Shown here: positions 1 through 8,739 of the stretch, piece after piece
How positions within the stretch are numbered: the stretch's first letter is position 1
How the letters are laid out: each line of letters begins with the position of its first letter
Assembly (NCBI GenBank): GCA_022651005.1
Contig: JALCQD010000002.1
Location: 496,001-560,000 of the forward strand
Reading direction: 5' to 3'
Length of the DNA: 64,000 nucleotides
DNA from: Bifidobacteriaceae bacterium
GTDB taxonomy: Bacteria > Actinomycetota > Actinomycetes > Actinomycetales > Bifidobacteriaceae
The notes under the pieces: generated by a model
The model's input: the letters and a program-made list of their open reading frames with translations, nothing else
The model's database searches: none
What the model was told of the DNA's origin: nothing
Translations under genes and position numbers: made by a program

Positions 1-1002
1 CTGTCGGGATGCTCTACATCCGAAAATCAAGGTTCCTCTGCTCCGTCTGCCACTTCCGGATCAACGTCGGGCTCAACTACCGGCTTTCCTGTCACCATCA
101 AGAGTGCTCTTGGAAGTACCACCATCTCAAGTAAACCCACGCGCGTCTCTACAATTGGATGGACAAACCAGGACGCTGTCCTAGCTCTCGGAGTGGTACC
201 GGTCGACATGCCAAAAGTTACGTATGGAGATCCGGATGGCGATGGCATGTATTCCTGGACTCAGGCCGCCCTGAAAAAGCTCGGTGCAACCGGTTCCAAG
301 GCTCCCGCCGTCCACGACGAAACCGATGACATTGACGCGGAAGCCATCGCCTCTGCGAATCCAGATGTCATTCTTGGGGTCCAATCAGGAGTCACGGCGA
401 AGCAATTCTCCACTCTGAGCTCAATAGCCCCTGTTGTTGCCTATCCCGGCATTCCCTGGGCTGCTCCGTGGCGCACAGTTGTCACGGAAAGTGCAAAGGC
501 CTTGGGGCTCGAGGATAAAGGCAAGCAGGTCATTGAGCAAAATGAGGAGGCCATCTCTGAGGCTCTTGCAAAATACCCCCAGATAAAAGGAAAAACTGCG
601 GCTGTCATGTATTTTGACACGTCCAAGCTTTCAAACATCAGCGTTTATATCTCCAACGACCCGCGGGAACAATATCTCAATGATCTGAGTCTGAAAACTC
701 CGGAATCGGTCACAAAGCTCTCGAAAAACACCACTGCCTTCTACAAAACTGTGTCCTCAGAGCACTCCGACGACTTCGACGACGTGGACATCATCATCAC
801 GTATGGAGATTCCACCACTCTGAAAACCCTTCAGGCAGATCCGTTACTCGGCAAGATTCCCGCCATCAAGCGCGGCTCCGTCGTCGTCATCGATCAGAGT
901 TCTGAACTTTCTGCCGGTGTGTCTCCGTCAGCTCTTTCTCTGCCAGCAACAGTCCAACAATATACAAAACTTATCGCCGCAGCGGTCAACGCCACGAAGT
1001 GA
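1..1002 (+). CDS. Iron(III)-siderophore ABC transporter substrate-binding lipoprotein (5' partial)
   Basis: The reading frame is open from base 1, and its first codons spell LSGC, a lipobox whose Cys (bases 10-12) would be lipidated. The signal peptide n- and h-regions therefore lie just outside the window. A Ser/Thr/Gly-rich linker follows, then a FepB/FecB-like periplasmic-binding fold ('STIGWTNQDAVLALGVVPV', 'ANPDVILGVQSGVTAKQ', and near the C-terminus 'KRGSVVVIDQSS'). The protein would capture a ferric-siderophore at the cell surface and deliver it to the two FecCD permeases downstream, 21 bp away. Family assignment is firm and the ligand is unknown. An internal ATG at 193 is not the real start because homology and the lipobox extend upstream of it. 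Confidence 0.93.
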   Translation: MSGCSTSENQGSSAPSATSGSTSGSTTGFPVTIKSALGSTTISSKPTRVSTIGWTNQDAVLALGVVPVDMPKVTYGDPDGDGMYSWTQAALKKLGATGSKAPAVHDETDDIDAEAIASANPDVILGVQSGVTAKQFSTLSSIAPVVAYPGIPWAAPWRTVVTESAKALGLEDKGKQVIEQNEEAISEALAKYPQIKGKTAAVMYFDTSKLSNISVYISNDPREQYLNDLSLKTPESVTKLSKNTTAFYKTVSSEHSDDFDDVDIIITYGDSTTLKTLQADPLLGKIPAIKRGSVVVIDQSSELSAGVSPSALSLPATVQQYTKLIAAAVNATK

Positions 1003-1023
1003 CCCAGAATTCGTCATTTACGC

Positions 1024-2079
1024 ATGGGAAAACATTCAACGCGAACAACGGCTTTGATTATCAGCGCAGTCGTGCTGCTCTTATCAGTGTGCCTGTGGTC
1101 ACTCGTCATTGGGTCTCGCGAAGTGAGCCTCGATGAGGTGTTGCGCGCGCTCACCGATCCAGCAGCATCCGGAACTGCCGTAGAGTCGATTCGGCTTCGG
1201 ATCCCCAGAACGACTCTGGGACTTTTGGTGGGCCTTGCATTGGCCTGCGCCGGAGTGCTGATGCAGGCAGTGACACGCAATCCTCTCGCTGACCCCACTA
1301 TTCTCGGACTCAATTCAGGTGCTTCATGCGCCATTGTGATCTCGATGGCGTTTGCTGGGCTCACACGCCCATCTCAGTACGTGTGGGTCGCGCTCATCGG
1401 AGGTGGCATAGGTGCGGTCCTCGTGTGGTGGATTGGGTCCATGGGCAGAGGAGGGACGAGCCCGCTTAAGCTCACGCTCGCAGGTGCGGTACTCGGCTCC
1501 ATGTTCAGTTCGTTGACCTCGGCCATCCTCCTGCCGCGTATTGACGTCATCTCGTCATACAGATTTTGGGCGGTAGGTGGTCTTTCCGGAGCGCGTTTTG
1601 CCACCATTCTTCCGCTGCTGCCCCTATTTGCAGCAGGGATGATACTGGCAGTCTTTTCCCTCCCCGGCCTCAATGCGCTTGCACTGGGAGACGATTTGGC
1701 TGTTGGTCTCGGGAGCTCATTACGAAGAACACGATTCATCGCGTGGAGCGCCGCCGTCATTCTGTGCGCTGCGTCGACCTCGCTCGCGGGTCCTATCGGC
1801 TTCGTGGGATTGGTTATTCCACACGTTGCGCGGCTCATTACCGGCCCCGATGTTCGCAAAGTCTTCGCGGTAAGCGCGCTTCTTGGCCCGTTGCTCTTGG
1901 TGAGCGCAGACGTTATCGGCCGATTCATCACTCGACCGTCAGACGTCGAAGTGGGCATCGTCACCGCCATCCTCGGAGCGCCGGTCTTCGTTGCGCTTGT
2001 TCGAGTGGGAGGCAAAGGCTCTCGATCATCCGCGGAACGACGCACACACGCTCATTCCGTGACGGAGGTGCAGCCATGA
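1024..2079 (+). CDS. FecCD-family iron-siderophore ABC permease (first subunit)
   Basis: A 351-residue polytopic membrane protein of the FecCD/BtuC type. After a short Arg/Lys N-terminus the first helix begins at about residue 9. Family signatures include 'RIPRTTLGLLVGLALACAG' near residue 58, 'TRNPLADPTILGLNSGA' near residue 85, and 'LAGPIGFVGLVIPHVARLI', the cytoplasmic coupling region, near residue 255. It should pair with the second permease to form the channel for ferric-siderophore uptake. Its stop overlaps the next start in an ATGA arrangement (2076-2079), indicating translational coupling. The C-terminal tail is hydrophilic. Confidence 0.95.
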   Translation: MGKHSTRTTALIISAVVLLLSVCLWSLVIGSREVSLDEVLRALTDPAASGTAVESIRLRIPRTTLGLLVGLALACAGVLMQAVTRNPLADPTILGLNSGASCAIVISMAFAGLTRPSQYVWVALIGGGIGAVLVWWIGSMGRGGTSPLKLTLAGAVLGSMFSSLTSAILLPRIDVISSYRFWAVGGLSGARFATILPLLPLFAAGMILAVFSLPGLNALALGDDLAVGLGSSLRRTRFIAWSAAVILCAASTSLAGPIGFVGLVIPHVARLITGPDVRKVFAVSALLGPLLLVSADVIGRFITRPSDVEVGIVTAILGAPVFVALVRVGGKGSRSSAERRTHAHSVTEVQP

Positions 2080-3110
2080 AATCTTCGAGTACGGAATTAT
2101 CACCATATTCACTGCGCAGACGACGCAGACAGCGCACCCATTTTCTTGTGACTGGCGCGCTCATCGTGGGTGCCATTGTGGTGGCACTGCTCGATGTCAG
2201 TCTTGGCCATGAAGTGTATGGGCTGAATGATATTTTTGCCGCTTTGAACGGCTCGGCTCCAGGAGGCACTGCATTTTCTATTATGCAATTGAGAATGCCA
2301 CGCGCCCTTGTGGCAATGATCTGTGGCGCAGGATTTGGCATTGCGGGATACAGCTTCCAGACGCTACTGGGCAATGTTCTAGCGAGTCCGGATATCATCG
2401 GCATTACAGCAGGGGCAAATGTCGCTGCTGTGGCGTCGATTACCGTATTCGGTCTCTCTGGTACGGCTCTTTTCGGTGTGGCAGTCGGCGGTGGACTCGT
2501 GACTGCGTGCGCCGTGATTGCGTTGTCATGGAGGAACGGTCTCCTAGGAACGCGCTTTGTTCTCGTAGGTATCGGAGTCGCTTCGCTGCTCAACGCGGTC
2601 ACTTCCTGGCTCATGATTCGCGCTGACCAATGGGATGTCCAGACTGCCACACGATGGCTCACGGGAAGTCTCGCTGACGCCTCGTGGAGCGATGTTGCTC
2701 CGGCAGGAATCAGCGTGGCGGTGGGATACCTGTGTCTTGCCACGATGGCTCATACTCTCGACGTTCTCCGGCTCGGTACTTATACCGCAACAGGACTCGG
2801 GGTGAGAGTGAACAGAGCTCGCATTGTCATCGTCGTGGTATCGGTCATCATGCTGTCCATCGTCACGGCAACAACAGGCCCTATCGCTTTCGTATCGTTT
2901 CTTTCCGGTCCTATCGCGGCACGCCTTCTTGGCAATCATCGCCCCTCAATCGCGGCGAGCGGCGCCATTGGCTCCATCATTGTGGTGCTAGCAGATATCA
3001 TCGCGCAGCATCTCGCATCGGGACACGTTCCTGTCGGCGTGATGACGAGTCTTGTGGGTGGTCCCGTTCTTGTAATCCTCGTAGCCGGAGTGCTGCGGAA
3101 AGGGGTATGA
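2076..3110 (+). CDS. FecCD-family iron-siderophore ABC permease (second subunit)
   Basis: A 344-residue polytopic permease, paralogous to the upstream gene. I chose the ATG at 2076 (MKSSSTELSPYS) because it overlaps the upstream stop by 4 bp and has GGAGG upstream; the same frame runs open further upstream but that stretch is antisense-like shadow inside the first permease. Signatures include 'QLRMPRALVAMICGAGFGIAG', 'SPDIIGITAGANVAAV' and 'TGPIAFVSFLSGPIAARL', matching the FecCD coupling region. It is the likely heterodimer partner of the first permease, as FepG is to FepD. The ATPase gene starts 4 bp after its stop. Confidence 0.94.
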   Translation: MKSSSTELSPYSLRRRRRQRTHFLVTGALIVGAIVVALLDVSLGHEVYGLNDIFAALNGSAPGGTAFSIMQLRMPRALVAMICGAGFGIAGYSFQTLLGNVLASPDIIGITAGANVAAVASITVFGLSGTALFGVAVGGGLVTACAVIALSWRNGLLGTRFVLVGIGVASLLNAVTSWLMIRADQWDVQTATRWLTGSLADASWSDVAPAGISVAVGYLCLATMAHTLDVLRLGTYTATGLGVRVNRARIVIVVVSVIMLSIVTATTGPIAFVSFLSGPIAARLLGNHRPSIAASGAIGSIIVVLADIIAQHLASGHVPVGVMTSLVGGPVLVILVAGVLRKGV

Positions 3111-3114
3111 CATC

Positions 3115-3957
3115 ATGCCAAAACGATCTGCAGAGACAGTCCGGCTCAAAACAGAGAAGGTGCATCTCGGATATGGCGATTTCCCCATTATCGAGGGTCT
3201 TGATCTCCAGATACCCCAGGGGAAGATTGGCGCTATCGTCGGGCCAAACGGCTGCGGCAAATCAACTCTGCTCAAGGCTCTCGCACGCCTGCTCCCGGTG
3301 CAATCCGGCAGCATCCTCCTCGACGGACAGGCGATCTCATCGCTTCCCACGAGATCCGTGGCCAAGATCGTGGGAATTCTGCCTCAATCTCCCTCAACAC
3401 CTGAGTCAATCAGCGTAGAAGAGCTCGTAGCAAGGGGGAGGCACCCCCATCACGGCATGTTCGGCGGGTGGGATCATACTGACGACACTGCCGTGGAAGA
3501 AGCCCTGAGGCTTACAGGCCTCAGCGATTTGGCAACCCGCGCCGTCGACACCCTCTCCGGAGGTCAGCGGCAGCGCGCCTGGATTGCGCTCTCGCTGGCT
3601 CAGCATACAGACATCCTGCTGTTAGACGAGCCAACAACGTATCTCGACATGACGTACCAACTGGAGGTGCTTGATTTGCTCGCTGAGCTCAACATTTCCC
3701 GAGGAACGACCATCCTCATGGTGCTTCACGATTTAAATCTCGCTTCTCGTTACGCAGATTGGATTCTCGCATTAAAGGATGGCGGGGCCGCTGCAGTCGG
3801 CTCGCCGTCTCAGGTCATCACGGAGGATTTCGTACGCAGCGTATTTCGCCTTGATTCGCGAGTTACTCGTGACCCTGACACGGGTACGCCTGTTGTGACA
3901 CCGTTAGCTCAGCACAGTCTCGCGGCCCTGAGAGCCAAAGCAGACGGCGCAGCATGA
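3115..3957 (+). CDS. Iron-siderophore ABC transporter ATP-binding protein
   Basis: A 280-residue ATPase of the FepC/FecE class. The Walker A motif GPNGCGKST is at residues 43-51, the signature LSGGQRQRAW starts at 147, Walker B ILLLDEPTT surrounds residues 168-174, and the switch His is in 'VLHDLNLA' near residue 203. It powers import through the two permeases upstream. The start lies 4 bp after the permease stop, and its own stop overlaps the next start (ATGA, 3954-3957). The four transporter genes and the reductase thus form one tightly coupled operon. Substrate specificity cannot be read from this subunit. Confidence 0.96.
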   Translation: MPKRSAETVRLKTEKVHLGYGDFPIIEGLDLQIPQGKIGAIVGPNGCGKSTLLKALARLLPVQSGSILLDGQAISSLPTRSVAKIVGILPQSPSTPESISVEELVARGRHPHHGMFGGWDHTDDTAVEEALRLTGLSDLATRAVDTLSGGQRQRAWIALSLAQHTDILLLDEPTTYLDMTYQLEVLDLLAELNISRGTTILMVLHDLNLASRYADWILALKDGGAAAVGSPSQVITEDFVRSVFRLDSRVTRDPDTGTPVVTPLAQHSLAALRAKADGAA

Positions 3958-4823
3958 CGGGAACTCTCGATATCCCGGGGTTTCGTCCCTATCATGCGAA
4001 GGTTGTCGGTAAAACTGTTCTGAGCAGCTCCTTTGTGCGCATCTATTTCGGGTCGGATGAATTCTACAGATTGGGAACAGATGGTTTCGACCAACGCATC
4101 AAGATTTTGTTGCCTCTCTCCGGAGAGCGTTGGGGAGACCCGCACCTGTTCGACCCGGAATCTATCGCCAAGGGCCTGTGGTATCAGCAGTGGAAGGCGC
4201 TCGATAATGCCAATCGCAACCCTGTGCGAACATACACAATTCGTTCTGCGAACCCGCGCCAACGTCTTCTCAGTGTTGATTTTGTTCTCCATGAGCACCC
4301 CGGTCCTGCGGGACTCTTCGCACAACAATGTTGCATAGGGGACAATGTGGTGATTATCGGGCCTGACGCATTTTCCCGTCATTCTGCCCTTGGAATCGAT
4401 TTTCTCCCAGGAACCGCACACCATCTGCTGCTGATGGGTGACGAAACTGCTGTCCCCGCCATAGCTGCAAGCATGGAGTGCCTCAAGCGAACAAGGTGGA
4501 AAGGCTCCGGAAATGTCATCATAGAGGTGCCACGCGCGGACGATGCTTCCTTACTGTGCTCTATGGTGACTCCACGACGCTTCCACGTTGCCGCACTGGA
4601 TCGCGAACACCACGAGGAACGTGGTTCGCAATTGCGAATTCGTCTGCGTGCTCTCATTGAAAAAGGGAAGCTCTCCGAGACTCGTGACGATCTCTATGTG
4701 TGGCTGGCGGGGGAGAGCTCCGTTGTCCGTTCGCTGAGGCGTCTTCTCGTTACAGATCTCGGGCTGAGCCGCGAGCGCATCGTCTTCACGGGATATTGGC
4801 GACAAGGCACAGAAGAAATGTGA
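3954..4823 (+). CDS. Siderophore-interacting protein (FAD-dependent ferric-siderophore reductase)
   Basis: A 289-residue protein of the SIP/ViuB family: an N-terminal FAD-binding barrel with the flavin motif 'RTYTIR' near residue 92, then a pyridine-nucleotide domain with 'GDETAVPAIAAS' and the C-terminal 'GESSVVRSLRRLL...ERIVFTGYWRQG' typical of the family. In the cytoplasm such proteins reduce ferric-siderophores with NAD(P)H and release Fe2+. The start overlaps the ATPase stop by 4 bp, so reductase and importer are made together. Family members are commonly under DtxR/IdeR iron control, but the operon promoter lies outside the window, so this cannot be tested here. Confidence 0.93.
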   Translation: MTGTLDIPGFRPYHAKVVGKTVLSSSFVRIYFGSDEFYRLGTDGFDQRIKILLPLSGERWGDPHLFDPESIAKGLWYQQWKALDNANRNPVRTYTIRSANPRQRLLSVDFVLHEHPGPAGLFAQQCCIGDNVVIIGPDAFSRHSALGIDFLPGTAHHLLLMGDETAVPAIAASMECLKRTRWKGSGNVIIEVPRADDASLLCSMVTPRRFHVAALDREHHEERGSQLRIRLRALIEKGKLSETRDDLYVWLAGESSVVRSLRRLLVTDLGLSRERIVFTGYWRQGTEEM

Positions 4824-4939
4824 CAAATGCCAGCGTGTGACCGATATGTGTGGGCACAAAGTGGAAAAACGCCAAAAACAGCTCAAGCGAACAGAGAATC
4901 TGTAAGCTTGAGCGTTGTGCCATACGACGAGGAGGCTAT

Positions 4940-6367
4940 ATGAGCGCTCAAGGAATGAAATCGGCAGTCAATAAAATGCGCGCCAACGACATGAGTGACG
5001 TTGCCATCAGCTCCTTCGAACACCTCTACCGGTCATGGGAAAAGAATGATTCCGCGTGGATACGGGAAGACGACGTTGAGCCCTTTGCCGATGTGACGTG
5101 CCTCAGCGATGTGCACAATTCCATGGATTCGGATTTCGCCCTCAAGGCGCTGTCTGAAACCGCCTTCCTCAAACTCAATGGAGGTTTGGGCACTTCCATG
5201 GGGCTCAGCAAGGCAAAATCTCTGTTGCCGGTTCGCATGCACAAGGGCAAAAACCTGCGTTTCCTCGATGTTATTTTGGGGCAGGTCACAGCGACGCGGC
5301 ACAATCTGGGCGTTGAGCTTCCCCTCATATTCATGAATTCCTTCCGCACGTCGAAGGACACGTTGTCTGTTGTTCATCGCAATAAGCATTTCGTTCAAGA
5401 TGACATCCCTACGGAAATCCTTCAGCATCAAGAGCCCAAGATTCTTACGAGCACGGGAGAGCCCGTCACGTGGGACGTTGATCCCGAGCTCGAATGGTGC
5501 CCCTCCGGCCACGGTGATGTGTTCTGCACGCTGAACGACTCAGGTGTGCTTGACGTTCTCAGTGAGCACGGCATCAAATATCTGTTCATCTCCAATTCCG
5601 ATAACCTCGGTGCGCGTCCCAGCTCTACAGTCGCCGGCTATTTTGCACAGACAAAGGCCGATTTCATGGTTGAAGTGGCACAAAAGACGGCTGCAGACGT
5701 CAAGGGCGGCCATTTTGTGATCGACAAGGCCACCGGAAGGCTCGTTTTACGAGAGATGAGCCAGGTGCACCCCGATGACCGTGCGGCTGCTACAGACATC
5801 GCCAAGCATCCTTATTTCAATACGAATAACATTTGGGTGCGCATCGATGCGCTCCAGGAGAAGCTGGCGCAGTACAACGGAATCTTGCCGTTGCCTCTCA
5901 TCAGCAATGTCAAGAATGTGGACCCAACAGACTCCGAATCGCCTGAAGTGGTACAGCTTGAAACGGCTATGGGTGCTGCCATTGGACTCTTCGATCACAC
6001 GACGTGCCTCAAGGTGGATCGCCCACGCTTCCTTCCCGTGAAAACCACGAATGATCTGTTCATTATGCGTTCTGACCGTTTCCACATGACTGATACCTAC
6101 GAGATGGAGGATGGCAACTACATCTTCCCATCGGTGGATCTCGATCAGCGCTATTACAAGAACATTGACAGTTTCAACGAACGTTTCCCGTATTCCGTTC
6201 CTTCCATTGCCGCAGCAAATTCTGTGCATGTGCAGGGCGACTGGACCTTCGGGCGTGGAGTCTCCTTCTTCGGAGATGCTACTTTGAAGGACGAGGACAG
6301 GCCGTCCTACGTCCCGAACGGCGAATTCGTGGGCCCCAATGGGGTCGAACCAGATGATTGGCGTTGA
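4940..6367 (+). CDS. UTP--glucose-1-phosphate uridylyltransferase (eukaryotic-type UDPGP family)
   Basis: Forms UDP-glucose from UTP and glucose-1-phosphate for galactose (Leloir) metabolism and glycan synthesis. The nucleotide-binding loop 'LNGGLGTSMG' is at residues 79-88, followed by the Lys-rich 'KAKSLLPV'. Length (475 residues) fits the UDPGP family and not the shorter bacterial GalU family; bifidobacteria use this type. I start at the ATG at 4940 because GAGGAGG lies just before it; the frame is open further upstream (from 4850) but has no comparable ribosome-binding site. The gene stands apart from the iron operon by about 115 bp and is followed by a probable terminator. Confidence 0.94.
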   Translation: MSAQGMKSAVNKMRANDMSDVAISSFEHLYRSWEKNDSAWIREDDVEPFADVTCLSDVHNSMDSDFALKALSETAFLKLNGGLGTSMGLSKAKSLLPVRMHKGKNLRFLDVILGQVTATRHNLGVELPLIFMNSFRTSKDTLSVVHRNKHFVQDDIPTEILQHQEPKILTSTGEPVTWDVDPELEWCPSGHGDVFCTLNDSGVLDVLSEHGIKYLFISNSDNLGARPSSTVAGYFAQTKADFMVEVAQKTAADVKGGHFVIDKATGRLVLREMSQVHPDDRAAATDIAKHPYFNTNNIWVRIDALQEKLAQYNGILPLPLISNVKNVDPTDSESPEVVQLETAMGAAIGLFDHTTCLKVDRPRFLPVKTTNDLFIMRSDRFHMTDTYEMEDGNYIFPSVDLDQRYYKNIDSFNERFPYSVPSIAAANSVHVQGDWTFGRGVSFFGDATLKDEDRPSYVPNGEFVGPNGVEPDDWR

Positions 6368-6388
6368 GGCAAGGGCTGAATTTCAGAA

Positions 6389-6412
6389 AACTACGGTGAA
6401 TCCGGAGTTTTT
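6389..6412 (+). terminator. Probable intrinsic terminator after the UDP-glucose pyrophosphorylase gene
   Basis: An 8-bp imperfect stem (6389-6396 pairs with 6402-6409, one mismatch) with a 5-nt loop runs into TTTTT at 6408-6412. It is short and modestly stable, so termination may be partial. Confidence 0.5.
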
Positions 6413-6484
6413 GCCTTAAGATAGTAAAAGTGCCAAAGTTGATGAGGCACATTTTGTTACGAACTTATCGAGACGTGAGGACAG

Positions 6485-8392
6485 ATGGCAGAGGGTTCAT
6501 CGAATGGTAGGCGCCGATTCTCAGACAAATGGGGCAAGCACGAACTGGATGTCTTAGCGGTTTTGTCTTCGGCGTTTCCACAATGGCTCACCTCGCGTCA
6601 AATCGCACAGCGCGTCAAGGCGTATGCCGACTCATACGGCGAGCTCGCCGATCAGGCGGCGAAGGCGGCCTTTGCGAAGCAATTCCAGCGTGACCGCGCA
6701 AAGCTCGCGGCGATGGGCATTGCCATAGAGTCCCGCCAGCCTGAATACTCATCGAAGTCCGATGGGCAGGATTTTGCCTCCTACCGTCTCCAACTCGGTG
6801 ATGATCCCCGCATTCGCATGCACTTCGAGTCCGATGACATGCCGATCCTGGCAGCAGCCAACTATCTGGCGCAGTCCCTTTCCTCGTCATCTAACGCGCT
6901 GAAGCCCACGGCGAGTGCGCAGACACATGACGATTCAAAGGACTCCCGCACCGCACCGCGTGTTCCGCACATTCCTGTTCCTGGCCTTGGTTTGGATTCC
7001 ATTGCACCGGGCTTGGGCACGCAGAAGATTCCCAAGAATCTTGTTGACGTCATTGACTCGCGCCGATTTGCCGCCACGGTTGAGGCAGACGGCGAACTCA
7101 TTAACGTCGCCTACACTGACTCGGATGATCTTGCCATGTTCGTCCTCGAGCATCCCGGCTCTTCCGTCAAGAGTCCACGGGAGGCAGCTGACGCCTTTGA
7201 ACGCCGCTTGAATGCTGCTGTTTCCTTCGATCTCGCGGATCTCGGGAATAAGACGACACCCGTTCCCGCTGCGGAACGCATCGTTCCTGCTAGCGTCCCC
7301 GTCCCGGTCGTCACCTCCTCGAAAAATGGTCACGGAAAGCGCGGCCTCACCACATCGAGCCAGACCGGTTCGGAGGTGGATCGTCGCTTGCGTCTCATGC
7401 TTTTCCTTTCGGCTCATCTTGGCGAGGAATACACGCTCGATGAACTGGCAGATCGCTTCATTGAGAAATCTCACACGGACGAGGAGAAGCGTCGCGCCAT
7501 CGCTGTAGTGCGCAAGGATATTGGCACACTCACAACCGTGTCTGATGACGGCGAGATCGCAGGATCTCAGTTCTTCGACATCGACTGGTCGCTGTTGGAG
7601 GACTCCGGCGTGGTCTCCGCTACGAACTCGCTGGGTCTCGAACGCCTCGCGGGCATCTCTCCTCAATACTTGAGCCTGCTCACCGCTTCGGTTAGCTATT
7701 TGGCGCATTCTCCGTTGCTTCCCGAGGATGCACGGCACAACGCACTCTCGCTCTATGCGAAACTGCGCACTCATACTGTTCCGGGATCCACTCCCTGGCT
7801 CAGCCTCACTGGCTATGAGCTGGAACCGCCTACGCTGCCCATCATTCAGGAGGCCATCAAGGCGGGTTCCTATCTCGACATCGAATACACGGATGGAGCC
7901 GGCCGCACGCGTGGCAAGGAAGTAGTTCCTGCCAAGGTGTTCGTGGACGAAGGCGTGTACTACGTGGCGGTCTGGAATATGCCGCACAACGAGTTGCCAG
8001 CAGACGAAGAGCCCGTTATTGACGCCTCGACGTCCGACGAATGGTCCGTGTTGCGCATTGCCCGCATTGGTAAGGCTGAGATCATCACTCCAAAGGAACC
8101 CGTGCACATTCCCGACGTTCCCGTGGACGAGCTACGTCAATGGAGTTTCGACAATGGAACAGAAGCTGTCTTTGTGACAGATAAGCCGGATCTTCCCTTC
8201 ATTGCTAAGCTTCCCGGTGCCACGGTAGAACCATGGGACAATGGCGAGAAAGTGCATCTCACGGTCTCTTCGGACTCGTGGTTCGTGGCCTTCTGCATCG
8301 CCCACGCCCGTCACATTACGGCAGTGGGACCTGAGACGCTGCGCACCATGGTGACTGCACGCGCCCAACGGGAACTGTCCGTCACGTCCTGA
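6485..8392 (+). CDS. PafB-PafC-like fused WYL-domain transcriptional regulator
   Basis: A 635-residue protein in which two HTH-WYL modules are joined in one chain. Module 1 has an N-terminal winged HTH ('ELDVLAVLSSAFPQWLTSRQ', residues ~19-38) and a degenerate WYL-like segment (~residues 185-250). A Pro-rich linker leads to module 2, with HTH 'RRLRLMLFLSAHLGEEYTLD' near residue 300 and a WYL domain 'GSYLDIEYTDGAGRTRGKE' near residue 460, ending with a WCX-like region. In mycobacteria PafB and PafC are separate proteins that heterodimerise and activate DNA-damage genes; a single-chain form is known in some actinobacteria. GTGAGGA precedes the ATG. No proteasome or pafA gene is nearby. Ligand and targets are unknown. 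Confidence 0.85.
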   Translation: MAEGSSNGRRRFSDKWGKHELDVLAVLSSAFPQWLTSRQIAQRVKAYADSYGELADQAAKAAFAKQFQRDRAKLAAMGIAIESRQPEYSSKSDGQDFASYRLQLGDDPRIRMHFESDDMPILAAANYLAQSLSSSSNALKPTASAQTHDDSKDSRTAPRVPHIPVPGLGLDSIAPGLGTQKIPKNLVDVIDSRRFAATVEADGELINVAYTDSDDLAMFVLEHPGSSVKSPREAADAFERRLNAAVSFDLADLGNKTTPVPAAERIVPASVPVPVVTSSKNGHGKRGLTTSSQTGSEVDRRLRLMLFLSAHLGEEYTLDELADRFIEKSHTDEEKRRAIAVVRKDIGTLTTVSDDGEIAGSQFFDIDWSLLEDSGVVSATNSLGLERLAGISPQYLSLLTASVSYLAHSPLLPEDARHNALSLYAKLRTHTVPGSTPWLSLTGYELEPPTLPIIQEAIKAGSYLDIEYTDGAGRTRGKEVVPAKVFVDEGVYYVAVWNMPHNELPADEEPVIDASTSDEWSVLRIARIGKAEIITPKEPVHIPDVPVDELRQWSFDNGTEAVFVTDKPDLPFIAKLPGATVEPWDNGEKVHLTVSSDSWFVAFCIAHARHITAVGPETLRTMVTARAQRELSVTS

Positions 8393-8403
8393 AAGAGGTT
8401 CAC

Positions 8404-8739
8404 ATGCCCGGTTGGATCTGGATCATTCTCGTCGTCTTCATGCTCATCATGATCGTGGGCGGTGCTGCATATGCCTTTTTCAAGGGTCTGCACACCGTTC
8501 GCGGTCTCAGCACTTTGGGCGCGCATGCGCAGAAGGACATGGCAGCCATGCAAACCGAGCCTCAGCCACGCACTCAACGGAACCCGGCTTTCACACAGCC
8601 TCTGGAAGACACTGCGAAGGCCTATGAAGACGCTCACTTGAAACGTCGTGAATACAAAGCGGCACGGCGCAACCGTCACGTCGCCACGTGGCGACGGTGG
8701 GAAGCTTTTAATACCAAGCGCGAGGATGGAATTCGTTAG
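8404..8739 (+). CDS. Small single-pass membrane protein of unknown function
   Basis: A 111-residue protein with one N-terminal transmembrane helix ('WIWIILVVFMLIMIVGGAAY', residues 4-23) and a basic, helical, probably cytoplasmic tail rich in Arg and Glu. It starts 11 bp after the WYL regulator (AAAGAGG upstream) and its stop abuts the ATG of the lipid kinase, so all three are probably cotranscribed. The layout resembles TatA at first glance, but there is no FG hinge or amphipathic helix pattern of TatA, so I do not call it that. I do not recognise a family. Confidence 0.8.
   Translation: MPGWIWIILVVFMLIMIVGGAAYAFFKGLHTVRGLSTLGAHAQKDMAAMQTEPQPRTQRNPAFTQPLEDTAKAYEDAHLKRREYKAARRNRHVATWRRWEAFNTKREDGIR

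Noticed and set aside
1566-2075. Upstream extension of the second FecCD permease
   Set aside because: It would overlap nearly half of the first permease; the ATG at 2076 gives the family N-terminus and an ATGA overlap.
8404-8739. TatA assignment for the small membrane protein
   Set aside because: One N-terminal helix alone is not enough; the FG hinge and amphipathic helix of TatA are absent.
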